Below are positions 1 to 7,055 of a stretch of DNA of 64,000 nucleotides, piece after piece (positions within the stretch are counted from its first letter, which is position 1; each line of letters starts with the position of its first letter). Origin of the DNA: UBA1952 sp965246855 (GTDB taxonomy: Bacteria; Bacteroidota; Bacteroidia; Chitinophagales; Chitinophagaceae); NCBI GenBank assembly GCA_965246855.1, contig CBDFFP010000003.1:372001-436000 (forward strand). The letters run 5' to 3'. The notes below the pieces were generated by a model, which worked only from the letters and a program-made list of their open reading frames with translations, did not search any database and was not told the origin of the DNA. Made by a program: the position numbers and the translations under genes.

Positions 1-130
1 TGTAGCCCACCGACACGAGATAGGCCGGGCCGAGGAAAGCCGCGATGCGCCGCCACCACGGCCCACCCGCCCGCGTGGAAACGGAGCCGTGAACCTCGGA
101 AAGCGACGCGTCGGAAGAAGGAATTTGCAC
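1..130 (-). CDS. Nramp family divalent metal ion transporter, N-terminal fragment
   Basis: The 5' end of a gene that leaves the window. Read on the minus strand from a GTG at 130, the first 43 residues include SEVHGSV, then WWRRIAAFLGPAYLVSVGY, which matches the opening of Nramp (MntH-like) Mn2+/Fe2+ proton symporters, where a GPA(F/Y)LVSVGYMDPGNW stretch starts the first membrane helix. It would import manganese or iron across the inner membrane. The GTG start is chosen because a TACTTTCG promoter box (136-143) ends five bases before it. Divergent from trpS. Only the cytoplasmic N-terminus and the beginning of helix 1 are visible, so metal specificity cannot be judged. Confidence 0.75.
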   Translation of the reverse strand, partial: MQIPSSDASLSEVHGSVSTRAGGPWWRRIAAFLGPAYLVSVGY

Positions 131-135
131 AAGGG

Positions 136-287
136 CGAAAGTAATGTGGTAATGTGGGGAGAATGCGGGAAAATGCGGTAATGAGGCGATGTGAGGAGAA
201 TCAATAATGAAAATTGCGTTTTTGCATTTCCTGTTTTTCGAATTGCCGCATTCTCCTCACATTCCCGCATTGGCTCTCCTACTTTTG
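136..287. promoter_or_regulatory. Divergent promoters of the Nramp gene and trpS
   Basis: Minus-strand box TACTTTCG at 136-143 lies five bases before the Nramp GTG. Plus-strand box TACTTTTG at 280-287 lies eight bases before the trpS ATG. Both fit the Bacteroidetes -7 consensus TAnnTTTG. Between them sits a 13-bp perfect inverted repeat (atgtgaggagaat at 189-201, its complement at 250-262), together with many short atgcggta/atgtgg-like repeats. Confidence 0.6.
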
Positions 288-295
288 CCGCATTC

Positions 296-1300
296 ATGGA
301 AACGAAAAAAGAAATCGTCGTCAGTGGCATTCGCTCTACCGGTTTTCTGCACTTGGGAAATTACCTCGGCGCGATGCGCAACTATGCGCGGATGCAGGAC
401 GATTACCGCTGCTTTTTCTTCGTGGCCGACTATCACAGCCTCACGACGCACCCCGACCCGAAAGACCTGCGCGCCTCGGTGTATCGGGTAGTGGCGGAGA
501 ACATTGCTTCCGGCCTTGACCCGCAAAAAGTAACGCTCTATGCGCAAAGTGACGTGCCGGAAACCACCGAGCTTTACCTCCTGCTCAACACGCTTGCCTA
601 CAAGGGCGAGCTGGAAAAAGTGCCGACGTTTAAGGATAAAGTGCGCTCGCAACCCGACAACGTGAACGCGGCACTACTGACGTATCCCGTCTTAATGGCG
701 GCGGATATTTTGCTGCACAAAGCCACCAAAGTGCCGGTGGGAAAAGACCAGGAGCAGCACTTGGAAATGGCGCGCAATTTCGCCAATCGCTTCAATGGCC
801 GCTATTCGGAAGTGTTCCCGGAGCCGTATGCCTTCAACTTCGGCGAGCAACTGATAAAGGTTCCCGGATTGGACGGCGGCGCGAAAATGAGCAAAAGCGA
901 GAACGGTGCAGGAACGATTTACCTCGCCGACGAAGACGACGCGATTCGCAAGAAAATCATGAAGGCAAAAACGGAAGGGTCACCAGCGGATTCGAACCTA
1001 CCTGTACCGGAAACCGTAGCAAATCTGTTTCTCCTCTTGGAACTCGTCTCCGGAAAAGAAGCCGTTGCGCCGTATGAAAAAGCGTGGGCGGAAACCACCA
1101 TTCGCTTTGGCGATTTAAAGAAAGAGCTGGCAGAAGCGATGGTGAATTTCGTGCGGCCTATCCGGGAAAAAGCGGCGCAACTTCAATCGGAGCCGGAAAC
1201 GATCCAGCGGATTTTGAAGGAAGGAAGCGAAGTGGCGCGCGCCTCTGCCGCACAAACTTTGGAGGAAGCACGCCGCGCGGTGGGCATTCGCTACTACTGA
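296..1300 (+). CDS. trpS: Tryptophan--tRNA ligase
   Basis: Charges tRNA-Trp with tryptophan in the cytoplasm. The 334-residue protein has the usual bacterial TrpRS length and both class I signatures: HLGN (residues 19-22, the HIGH motif) and KMSKS (about 197-201), plus the family run KVPVGKDQEQHLE. The ATG at 296 is preferred over in-frame codons from 191 because the upstream part is the promoter region, family homology begins at METKKEIVVSGIRSTG, and a TACTTTTG box ends eight bases before it. The deoxynucleoside kinase follows after 22 bases and could share the transcript. Confidence 0.95.
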   Translation: METKKEIVVSGIRSTGFLHLGNYLGAMRNYARMQDDYRCFFFVADYHSLTTHPDPKDLRASVYRVVAENIASGLDPQKVTLYAQSDVPETTELYLLLNTLAYKGELEKVPTFKDKVRSQPDNVNAALLTYPVLMAADILLHKATKVPVGKDQEQHLEMARNFANRFNGRYSEVFPEPYAFNFGEQLIKVPGLDGGAKMSKSENGAGTIYLADEDDAIRKKIMKAKTEGSPADSNLPVPETVANLFLLLELVSGKEAVAPYEKAWAETTIRFGDLKKELAEAMVNFVRPIREKAAQLQSEPETIQRILKEGSEVARASAAQTLEEARRAVGIRYY

Positions 1301-1322
1301 TTATTTTCAGCCCCAAAATACC

Positions 1323-1940
1323 ATGCAGCACATCGCCATTGCCGGAAATATCGGCGCGGGAAAAACGACGCTTACGAAGTTGCTGGCGCAGCATTTTGGC
1401 TGGAAGCCACACTATGAAGACGTAGAACACAACCCGTATCTGGACGACTTCTACAACGACATGGCGCGCTGGTCGTTCAATCTGCAAGTCTATTTCTTGA
1501 ACCACCGGCTGATGCAGCTTTTGCACATCCGCAAGAGCGAAGAGACAGTGGTGCAAGACCGCACGATTTATGAGGATGCCTGCATTTTCGCACCCAACCT
1601 GCAACGCATGGGGCTGATGACGGACCGGGATTTCCAGAACTATTCTTCCCTGTTTGATACGCTGCGCCAGATGGTGAAGCCACCCGATTTGCTTATTTAC
1701 CTTAAAGCTTCTATCCCAAAGCTGGTGGATCAGATTCAGCAGCGCGGACGGGAGTATGAGGAGAACATCCGGCTGGATTATCTGAAGCGCCTGAACGTGG
1801 CTTACGACGGCTGGATTGAAGGTTATAAAGAAGGCCCGCTCTTGGTGATAGACGTGGACAACCTGGACTTCGCCAACAACAACGAGCATCTGGCGGAGGT
1901 TGTGCGGCGCGTGGATGCGCAGTTGAACGGGCTGTTTTAG
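1323..1940 (+). CDS. Deoxynucleoside kinase
   Basis: Salvage kinase that phosphorylates deoxyribonucleosides with ATP; the exact base specificity cannot be read from sequence. The 205-residue protein has the P-loop GNIGAGKTT (residues 8-16), the DRTIYED motif (about 79-85, equivalent of the DRS catalytic/sugar-binding motif) and an arginine-rich lid QQRGREYE near residue 138, all typical of the dNK/dGK-dCK family. Start is the first ATG after trpS; a TATTTTCA sequence lies between the trpS stop and the start but is a weak promoter candidate. Converges on recF. Confidence 0.88.
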   Translation: MQHIAIAGNIGAGKTTLTKLLAQHFGWKPHYEDVEHNPYLDDFYNDMARWSFNLQVYFLNHRLMQLLHIRKSEETVVQDRTIYEDACIFAPNLQRMGLMTDRDFQNYSSLFDTLRQMVKPPDLLIYLKASIPKLVDQIQQRGREYEENIRLDYLKRLNVAYDGWIEGYKEGPLLVIDVDNLDFANNNEHLAEVVRRVDAQLNGLF

Positions 1941-1947
1941 AGTTCTT

Positions 1948-1973
1948 GTTCTTTTTGCTCCACCAAAAAGAAC
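1948..1973. terminator. Hairpin between convergent dNK and recF, possibly a bidirectional terminator
   Basis: Ten-base arms gttctttttg (1948-1957) and caaaaagaac (1964-1973) enclose a six-base loop. The arms provide T-rich tracts on both strands, so the hairpin could stop transcription from both sides. The remaining 190 bases up to recF contain no convincing gene; they look like a dispersed intergenic sequence, but I cannot confirm copy number within this window. Confidence 0.5.
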
Positions 1974-2160
1974 CAAAAGTCAAGGCGTTCAAAGGCGAAT
2001 CCTTCGGACCGGACGCCGCTTGCAGGGAGCTTATTCTGCCTCAACAGCATTTCCTTTGAAAAAGAGTCAGAAAAGCTCCTCCGCGCGGTGCGTCCTCCTT
2101 TCGCTGTTGAACGCCGGGTGGAGGGCAAGCCGGCGGATTATCTGTTTCTCCGTTTCCCTT

Positions 2161-3240
2161 TTATCCTGTCGTGATAAACTGCACTTCTGCATCCAATCCA
2201 AACGCTTCGCGCACACGTCCGGCGTGGGTATCGGTGAGAAGGACTTGACCGAAATGTGGCTCGCGAATGATGCTTAAAAGGGCTTCCATGCGTTGCTGGT
2301 CGAGCTTCTCAAAAATATCGTCTAAAAGGAGCGCGGGCGCAAAGCCGAAAGCGTTTTGCAGGTATTGATACTGCGCCAGCTTGAGGGCGAAGAGTAGCGT
2401 TTTGCGCTGTCCTTGCGAGGCAAATAGGCGCACAGGTTTTTCGTGAAGAAAAAAGGCCCAGTCGTCGCGGTGAGGGCCGCGTGTGGTGCGTTGCGCGCGC
2501 AGGTCGTCGGCAAGGCGCTCCGTCAGCCAGTCGGCAATGGGTTGCGTGTGCATGTCCGATTCGTAGGAGACATCTATCACTTCCGCGCCTGCAGAAAGCT
2601 TTTGATAGAGTTCATTCAAAAGCGGCAGAAAAGCACCAAGAAAAACGCTGCGCTTTTGGTAAAGAACGGTTCCGTGTTCGTGGAGACGCAGGTTGTAAGA
2701 GTCTAACTCAATCCGGTTCGTTGCTGCTGCAAAAGCCTGTGCTTTCAGCCACGCGTTGCGCTGTTGGAGAATGCGGTTGTAGTGAAGCAGGCTTTCCAGA
2801 TAATCGCGGTCGGTTTGCGCCAGCACGCTGTCTATCCATTTTCGCCGCCCTTCCGAAGCGCCGGTAATCAATTCGCCATCGTCGGGGGCAATCATCACAG
2901 CAGCGTAGCGGCCAATAAATTCGGTGGCTTTTACAATCGGCGTTCCCGAAAGCGTCAGTTCTTTTTTGCCCGCTTCCCAACGCGCGCTCACGGTTTCTTC
3001 CGCGCCGTTTTGCGCTATGCGCCCCACCACCCGAAAGCCCGGACTGTCCCAGCGGGCAAGGCTTTGCTGCTGCCCGGTGAAATAGCTTTTGGTGTAGCAG
3101 AGATAATACACTGCGTCCAGAATCGCCGTTTTACCGCTGCCGTTAGGGCCGGTGATGGCCGTTACCGGGCCGCCAAAGTGGAAGTCGGCCTGCGCATACA
3201 AGCGGTACTGAAAAAGGGAAAGCTGATGGAGAAATTGCAC
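2161..3240 (-). CDS. recF: DNA replication/repair protein RecF
   Basis: SMC-like ATPase that binds single-strand/double-strand DNA junctions and helps load RecA at gaps. From the GTG at 3240 the protein has 359 residues, the normal RecF length. Visible: Walker A GPNGSGKT (about 31-38), ABC signature region ASQGQRKTLLFALKLAQ (about 270) and Walker B LLLDDIFEKLD (about 302). The GTG start is chosen because TACTTTCG (3246-3253) ends five bases before it and because the extra N-terminal residues of longer frames cover that promoter. It stands alone here, not beside dnaA or dnaN. Confidence 0.93.
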   Translation of the reverse strand: MQFLHQLSLFQYRLYAQADFHFGGPVTAITGPNGSGKTAILDAVYYLCYTKSYFTGQQQSLARWDSPGFRVVGRIAQNGAEETVSARWEAGKKELTLSGTPIVKATEFIGRYAAVMIAPDDGELITGASEGRRKWIDSVLAQTDRDYLESLLHYNRILQQRNAWLKAQAFAAATNRIELDSYNLRLHEHGTVLYQKRSVFLGAFLPLLNELYQKLSAGAEVIDVSYESDMHTQPIADWLTERLADDLRAQRTTRGPHRDDWAFFLHEKPVRLFASQGQRKTLLFALKLAQYQYLQNAFGFAPALLLDDIFEKLDQQRMEALLSIIREPHFGQVLLTDTHAGRVREAFGLDAEVQFITTG

Positions 3241-3262
3241 CGCCGCGAAAGTAGGTACGGCA

Positions 3263-3309
3263 AGACTTGACAAGTCCTCGGAGGTATTGGGAATGGACTT
3301 GTCAAGTCT
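3263..3309. repeat. 15-bp perfect inverted repeat in the recF upstream region
   Basis: agacttgacaagtcc at 3263-3277 is exactly complementary to 3295-3309, with a 17-base spacer. Each arm is itself almost palindromic (gacttg/acaagtc). The arm nearest recF overlaps where the -33 TTG of the recF promoter would fall (minus-strand TTG at 3271-3273, 17 bases from the -7 box), so it could be an operator. It could equally be a dispersed repeat or part of a terminator for the gene at 3349. Confidence 0.5.
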
Positions 3310-3348
3310 GGAGGGGCTTTAGCGCGGCATTTTTTCAAGGCGGGAAGG

Positions 3349-3765
3349 TTAAAACGTCTTTCTAAACCAATCTCCTGCGCGGCGAAACAAGTTTCTTTTG
3401 GGCGGTTTGGAAGACGCTGGTTTCTCTTCAACAATGATAAGTGTATTTAACCCCCTACAACCAGAAATATTCAGACTGTCGCCCCGACCTGATTTCAAAA
3501 TGCCCGATATTCCCCAATGCTCAAGACCGTCGTCGGGACTGTACGGTCTTCGTTCTATTTCAGCCTGTCTAATTCGCTCCATTTCGGCTTGTCTGATAAT
3601 GCGCGCTGTTGTGTCATTTGGATTGTATAGAGTAACATGAACGGGCGGAGTCTGCTTTTTTGAAGATTGCACCTTCTGCGCTTCTGCCACAAAACCCATC
3701 AACATCAATATCGCCATCAGCGTCATTCGGCAGCAAAACTGATTTAAAACAACAGTGCGTTTCAT
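3349..3765 (-). CDS. Small secreted protein of unknown function
   Basis: 138 residues. The N-terminus carries a basic start and a hydrophobic run ending in FVAEAQ, a typical Bacteroidetes signal peptide with cleavage before Q. The mature part has a repeated RQAEMERIRQAEIERR helix (about 58-75), then a glycine-containing segment and a basic tail (KRNLFRRAGDWFRKTF). I recognise no family. The start at 3765 is supported by TATTTTTG (3770-3777) four bases upstream. Divergent from the hydrolase gene at 3885. Confidence 0.65.
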   Translation of the reverse strand: MKRTVVLNQFCCRMTLMAILMLMGFVAEAQKVQSSKKQTPPVHVTLYNPNDTTARIIRQAEMERIRQAEIERRPYSPDDGLEHWGISGILKSGRGDSLNISGCRGLNTLIIVEEKPASSKPPKRNLFRRAGDWFRKTF

Positions 3766-3807
3766 CTCTCAAAAATACGCCGTGCATCCGCACATCCTGC
3801 ATTCTCT

Positions 3808-3832
3808 GCAGACACGCGCGGCGTGTCCCTAC
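3808..3832. repeat. Short hairpin repeat of the GTAGGGACACGC class
   Basis: The minus strand reads gtagggacacgccgcgcgtg followed by tctgc. The same hairpin type occurs as two inverted copies at 45153-45220, with related stems at 21971-21997 and 57440-57465. It lies in the gap before the hydrolase start. Confidence 0.55.
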
Positions 3833-3884
3833 TGGAACAATTTTTACGGCTCTCCGAAAAACCCATTTTCCCCAAATCCCCAAC

Positions 3885-4790
3885 ATGAAATTCATCACTT
3901 CCCGAGACAAGACAACCGGCGAGGACGTTCGCCTTTCCTACAAAGATTATGGCTCCGGCAAGCCGGTAGTTCTCATTCATGGCTGGCCCCTGAGCAAGCA
4001 TATGTGGGAGTATCAAGTAGAGCCGCTGGTGGACGCGGGCCTGCGCGTGGTGAAGTATGACCGTCGCGGCTTTGGCCAAAGCGATAAGCCGTGGAGTGGA
4101 TACGATTACGATACGCTGGCTGATGATTTGGCGGCTGTTTTGGAAGAACTGAACCTGACGGACGTAACGCTCGTAGGCTTTTCTATGGGCGGCGGCGAAG
4201 TGGTGCGCTACCTCAGCCGCTACGGCAATAGCCGCGTGTCGCAGATTGTGTTGATTAGCGCGGTAACACCGTATCTGGCAAAGACCGACGACAACCCCGA
4301 CGGCGTGGACCCGGAAGTTTTCGGGAAAATGATTGAAGGCATCAACAAAGACCGCATTGGTTTTCTGGACGATTTCGGGAAACAGTTTTTCGGTGTGAAT
4401 CTCATGAACCATCCCGTGAGTGCGCCGCTGTTGGAATATTACCTAGACATTGCCGCCGATGCCATGCCGAAAGCCACGAAAGCCTGTGTGGCTACGTTTG
4501 CGCACACTGATTTCCGGGCCGATGTACAGGGTGTAACCATTCCAACGCTCATTATTCACGGCGATGCCGACAAAACCGTTCCGATTGAAGCTTCTTCGGA
4601 GCGCGTGGCGAAGATGATTCCGCACGCAGAATATCTGGTGTATGAAGGTGCCCCACACGGCCTTTTCTACACCCATAAAGATGCCCTGAACCGAGACCTG
4701 ATCGCCTTTGCCCAAACCGGAAAAGCGTATCATTACGTGCATTCCGTGGACGGGAAGGCAGAAATGAATAACGAGGAATTGGCGAAGTAG
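3885..4790 (+). CDS. Alpha/beta hydrolase, non-haem haloperoxidase-like
   Basis: 301-residue cytoplasmic serine hydrolase. Seen: oxyanion-hole motif HGWPLS (about residue 30), nucleophile elbow GFSMGG (about 98-103), acid segment HGDADKTVP and final histidine in APHGLF, in the order and spacing of the cofactor-free chloroperoxidase/arylesterase family. The true substrate is not known; members of this family are usually esterases or perhydrolases rather than genuine haloperoxidases. A C-terminal extension of about 30 residues follows the catalytic histidine. Start chosen at the ATG where homology begins (MKFITSRDK); a longer frame from 3660 overlaps the neighbouring gene and is rejected. Confidence 0.85.
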   Translation: MKFITSRDKTTGEDVRLSYKDYGSGKPVVLIHGWPLSKHMWEYQVEPLVDAGLRVVKYDRRGFGQSDKPWSGYDYDTLADDLAAVLEELNLTDVTLVGFSMGGGEVVRYLSRYGNSRVSQIVLISAVTPYLAKTDDNPDGVDPEVFGKMIEGINKDRIGFLDDFGKQFFGVNLMNHPVSAPLLEYYLDIAADAMPKATKACVATFAHTDFRADVQGVTIPTLIIHGDADKTVPIEASSERVAKMIPHAEYLVYEGAPHGLFYTHKDALNRDLIAFAQTGKAYHYVHSVDGKAEMNNEELAK

Positions 4791-4811
4791 AAATCCGCCG
4801 TTCTCCTTTGG

Positions 4812-4840
4812 AAAGACGCTCTTTTGGGAGCGTCTTTTTT
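4812..4840 (+). terminator. Rho-independent terminator of the hydrolase gene
   Basis: Ten-base stem aaagacgctc / gagcgtcttt (4812-4821 and 4828-4837) with a six-base loop, followed by T residues to 4840. Confidence 0.85.
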
Positions 4841-4875
4841 GTAGAATACATCTTAGGCGAAAGGAAAGATGACGG

Positions 4876-4905
4876 TTGTACTTCTGGACAACTTGATTAC
4901 ATTTG
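4876..4905 (+). promoter_or_regulatory. Promoter of the HigBA-like operon
   Basis: A clear two-part Bacteroidetes promoter: TTG at 4876-4878, 19-base spacer, TACATTTG at 4898-4905. The toxin ATG follows after only four bases, so the transcript is predicted to be leaderless or nearly so. Confidence 0.75.
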
Positions 4906-4909
4906 CAGT

Positions 4910-5281
4910 ATGCCGCAGAAGAAGCGTGACATTGTTTTCTACGAAAACTACTTCAACGATTTCTTCGTGAAGCAGCGTTTGAAAGTGCGTGATAAAATCA
5001 CTTGGACATTTGACTTGATTGAACAAGTTGAATTTGTGCCGGAAACGTACCTGAAACATTTGGAGGGTGCGGATGGGCTTTATGAAATCCGCATTCAGCA
5101 AGGCTCAGACGCTTTTCGCATCTTCTGCTTTTTTGATGAGGGCAAGCTTGTAGTGCTTATCAATGGCTTTCAGAAAAAGACCCAAAAAACGCCGAAGGAC
5201 GTACTCAAAAAAGCAAAGAAACTAAAAGAAGAATACTATGCAACCAAAGCCGCTCAAACTAAAAACGCTGGAAGAGTTTAA
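4910..5281 (+). CDS. HigB/RelE-type toxin (Gp49-like)
   Basis: 123 residues. It has the fold pattern of the phage-derived Gp49-like/HigB mRNA interferase family: YLKHLEGADGLYEIRIQQGS followed by FRIFCFFDEGKLVVLINGFQKK and TPKDVLKKAKKLKEEY. Members cut mRNA at the ribosome and are neutralised by an XRE antitoxin. The gene order toxin first, antitoxin second, with a 44-base overlap, is characteristic of higBA. A strong promoter sits directly in front (4876-4905). The C-terminal tail ATKAAQTKNAGRV lies inside the overlap and may not be part of the fold. Confidence 0.88.
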   Translation: MPQKKRDIVFYENYFNDFFVKQRLKVRDKITWTFDLIEQVEFVPETYLKHLEGADGLYEIRIQQGSDAFRIFCFFDEGKLVVLINGFQKKTQKTPKDVLKKAKKLKEEYYATKAAQTKNAGRV

Positions 5282-5543
5282 GGAAGAACACTACGGAAAA
5301 CGGGGTACGCCCAAGCGCGACAAACTGGAAAAGGGTTTTGAAGCCTTCAAGATTGGCGCGATGCTTCAGGCGGCGCGCCTTCAAAAAGGCATGACCCAAG
5401 AGCAGCTTGCCGAAAAGTGTGGCACCAACAAAGCGTACATCTCCAGAATTGAAAACAACGTGAAAGAAGTGCGCATTTCCACCTTGCAAAAAATTATTGA
5501 GAAAGGATTGGGTGGAACGTTGCATTTGTCCGTTACACTCTAA
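5238..5543 (+). CDS. HigA-type XRE antitoxin
   Basis: 101 residues with a helix-turn-helix of the Cro/C1 type: GAMLQAARLQKGMTQEQLAEKCGT-NKAYISRIENN (about 36-72), then a short segment ISTLQKIIEKGLGGTLHLSV. Expected to bind the toxin and repress the shared promoter. It begins inside the toxin gene (44-base overlap), so translation is likely coupled. Its TAA (5541-5543) overlaps the stop codon of the convergent mnmD gene (5540-5542), leaving no room for a separate terminator. Confidence 0.88.
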   Translation: MQPKPLKLKTLEEFKEEHYGKRGTPKRDKLEKGFEAFKIGAMLQAARLQKGMTQEQLAEKCGTNKAYISRIENNVKEVRISTLQKIIEKGLGGTLHLSVTL

Positions 5544-6217
5544 GCTTTCCGCGCCCGTACAATCTCGCGTTTCCCCGGCGGGCCGGGCAGTTTTTCCACC
5601 ATAAATCCGGCGCTTTGCAAGGCGCGGCGCACGATGCCTTTGGAGCAGTAGGTAACAAAGACTCCGCCGGGCAGCAAGGCATCATAGAGCTTTTGGAAAA
5701 TACTTTCTGTCCAAAGCTGCGGTGCGTCTTCCGGCGCGAAAGCGTCAAAGTAGATGAGGTGAAGGTTTTGGGGGAGAAGAATTTCTTCCAGGCTGCCCTG
5801 CATTTTTTGCAACTCAAAATGGGAAGAAACAGTTGTCATTTCCTCCCACGGCGCGGGGTGCAGCGCATCAAAAATATTCCTCTCTTCCTCGTTTTGGGGA
5901 TAGCTTAATTGCTGCCAGATGGCTTCTTCAACCGGGTATTTCTCCACCGAAAAAAAGCGCACGTTCCGCCTTGTTTTCTCCGCTTCCAGCGCCGTCAGGA
6001 AAGCATTCAAACCTGTTCCGAATCCCATTTCAAACACGCAGATTTCTTCTTCCTGAAATACGCGCAACGCCTCGTGAAATCCTGTTTGGATAAACACATG
6101 GCGCGACTCCTGCACCGCGCCGTGTGTTGAATGATACGTGATTCCCGCCGCTGTGCGCAACGTGGGCGAGCCGTCGCGGGTAGGAATGATTTCTACTTTA
6201 GGATGCTTCGCCATCAT
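5540..6217 (-). CDS. mnmD: tRNA 5-methylaminomethyl-2-thiouridine methyltransferase MnmD (MnmC methylase domain alone)
   Basis: 225 residues. The SAM-binding loop FEMGFGTGLNAFLTA, the acidic end VEKYPVEE and the catalytic-site stretch IYFDAFAPEDAPQLW are the signatures of the DUF752/MnmC1 family, which methylates nm5s2U34 in the anticodon of some tRNAs. The FAD-oxidase half found in enterobacterial MnmC is absent, so this is the stand-alone MnmD form. ATG codons at 6217 and 6214 are equally possible starts; both overlap the end of the upstream DUF6155 gene by about 20 bases, indicating translational coupling. Confidence 0.88.
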   Translation of the reverse strand: MMAKHPKVEIIPTRDGSPTLRTAAGITYHSTHGAVQESRHVFIQTGFHEALRVFQEEEICVFEMGFGTGLNAFLTALEAEKTRRNVRFFSVEKYPVEEAIWQQLSYPQNEEERNIFDALHPAPWEEMTTVSSHFELQKMQGSLEEILLPQNLHLIYFDAFAPEDAPQLWTESIFQKLYDALLPGGVFVTYCSKGIVRRALQSAGFMVEKLPGPPGKREIVRARKA

Positions 6218-6737
6218 CTTCAAATTGTTCCGCAAAAACGGTCTCTAACTGCTGCCTGATTTGCTGATCATCAAACTGCAAAATCAGCCCTTCTAACAGC
6301 GGTCTGTACTTTTCCGAAATCTGCAAATCCTTGCTCATCTCGCTTACGCGCTCAAAAATGCGCACCGTAGCATCCAGCATCGGCGAGACGGTGGGCTGGA
6401 AATGATTGAGGTAAGGCGCGGTGTGTTCCAGCCGGAAATACAGGAGCGCCAACACGTCTTCCCGGAAAACCGAAATCCGCTCAAAGTCGCGCTGAATGGT
6501 GTTGAGTTTGGAAGACCGCGCGCGCCGGAAATTGCCATTGCTGTATTTAAAACAGCTTTCCACTTGTTTCCGTGCGGTGTTCACGATTCCATTTGTGTCG
6601 CCGGAAAGGTCGGCGAGGTAGAACTTTTTTACCTCCGGAAATTTATCCACAATACGCTCCAATTCGTCGCGCAGGGCATCCGCATCCATCTCGTTGAGGA
6701 AACGGCGCAGGGTAGAAGTGCGTTTGGTAGCGGCCAT
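6198..6737 (-). CDS. DUF6155-type protein of unknown function
   Basis: 179 residues, no signal peptide or membrane segment, mainly alpha-helical and charged. The pattern of a short N-terminal helix (LRRFLNEMDADALRDELERIVDKFPEVKKFYLADLSGD) followed by helical repeats resembles the DUF6155 family of Bacteroidetes; I assign it from memory of that family and cannot run a search. It is the first gene of a two-gene unit with mnmD (20-base overlap). No function is known. Confidence 0.6.
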   Translation of the reverse strand: MAATKRTSTLRRFLNEMDADALRDELERIVDKFPEVKKFYLADLSGDTNGIVNTARKQVESCFKYSNGNFRRARSSKLNTIQRDFERISVFREDVLALLYFRLEHTAPYLNHFQPTVSPMLDATVRIFERVSEMSKDLQISEKYRPLLEGLILQFDDQQIRQQLETVFAEQFEDDGEAS

Positions 6738-7055
6738 TAGGGAAATCGTTTAAAAGAGAAATTGCAGTCCGTAAAAGGTGAAATGGAGATGCCGGGTCGG
6801 GGCCCGGCATGACGGCCCCAATCGGGTGGGCCGGACTCCGAACATGCTTGGCAGTAGGGTCGTAATCCGTCATTGTGGCCCCCGAGCCGCAATCTCCAAA
6901 TGGGGTGTTTTCCTTAAAGAACTTCTTTTGTCTCCGTCACTATTTTGAGACATTCATCCGCAAACAAAAGACCGCATGATTTTTCACGCCCGGCGTTGCC
7001 GCGAGACGTGGAATTTCTTTTAAAGGAAAAAAGCTTTCCCTCTTCCTGCGATTTT
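6738..7055. other. Intergenic region with a GC-rich hairpin repeat
   Basis: 318 bases without a supported gene between the DUF6155 gene and the E1 gene. It holds a hairpin atgccgggt...gcccggcat (6789-6810) of the kind that recurs as a dispersed element (ending in catgac like the other repeats here), and AT-rich sequence close to the end of the E1 gene. No promoter box for the DUF6155 gene could be picked with confidence. Confidence 0.4.

Noticed and set aside
980..1005. tRNA T-loop-like gcggattcgaacct
   Set aside because: It lies within the trpS coding sequence and no acceptor stem or other arms can be built around it.
3660..3884. N-terminal extension of the alpha/beta hydrolase to 3660
   Set aside because: It overlaps the opposite-strand secreted-protein gene and its promoter, and contains a gtagggacacgc-type repeat; family homology starts at 3885.
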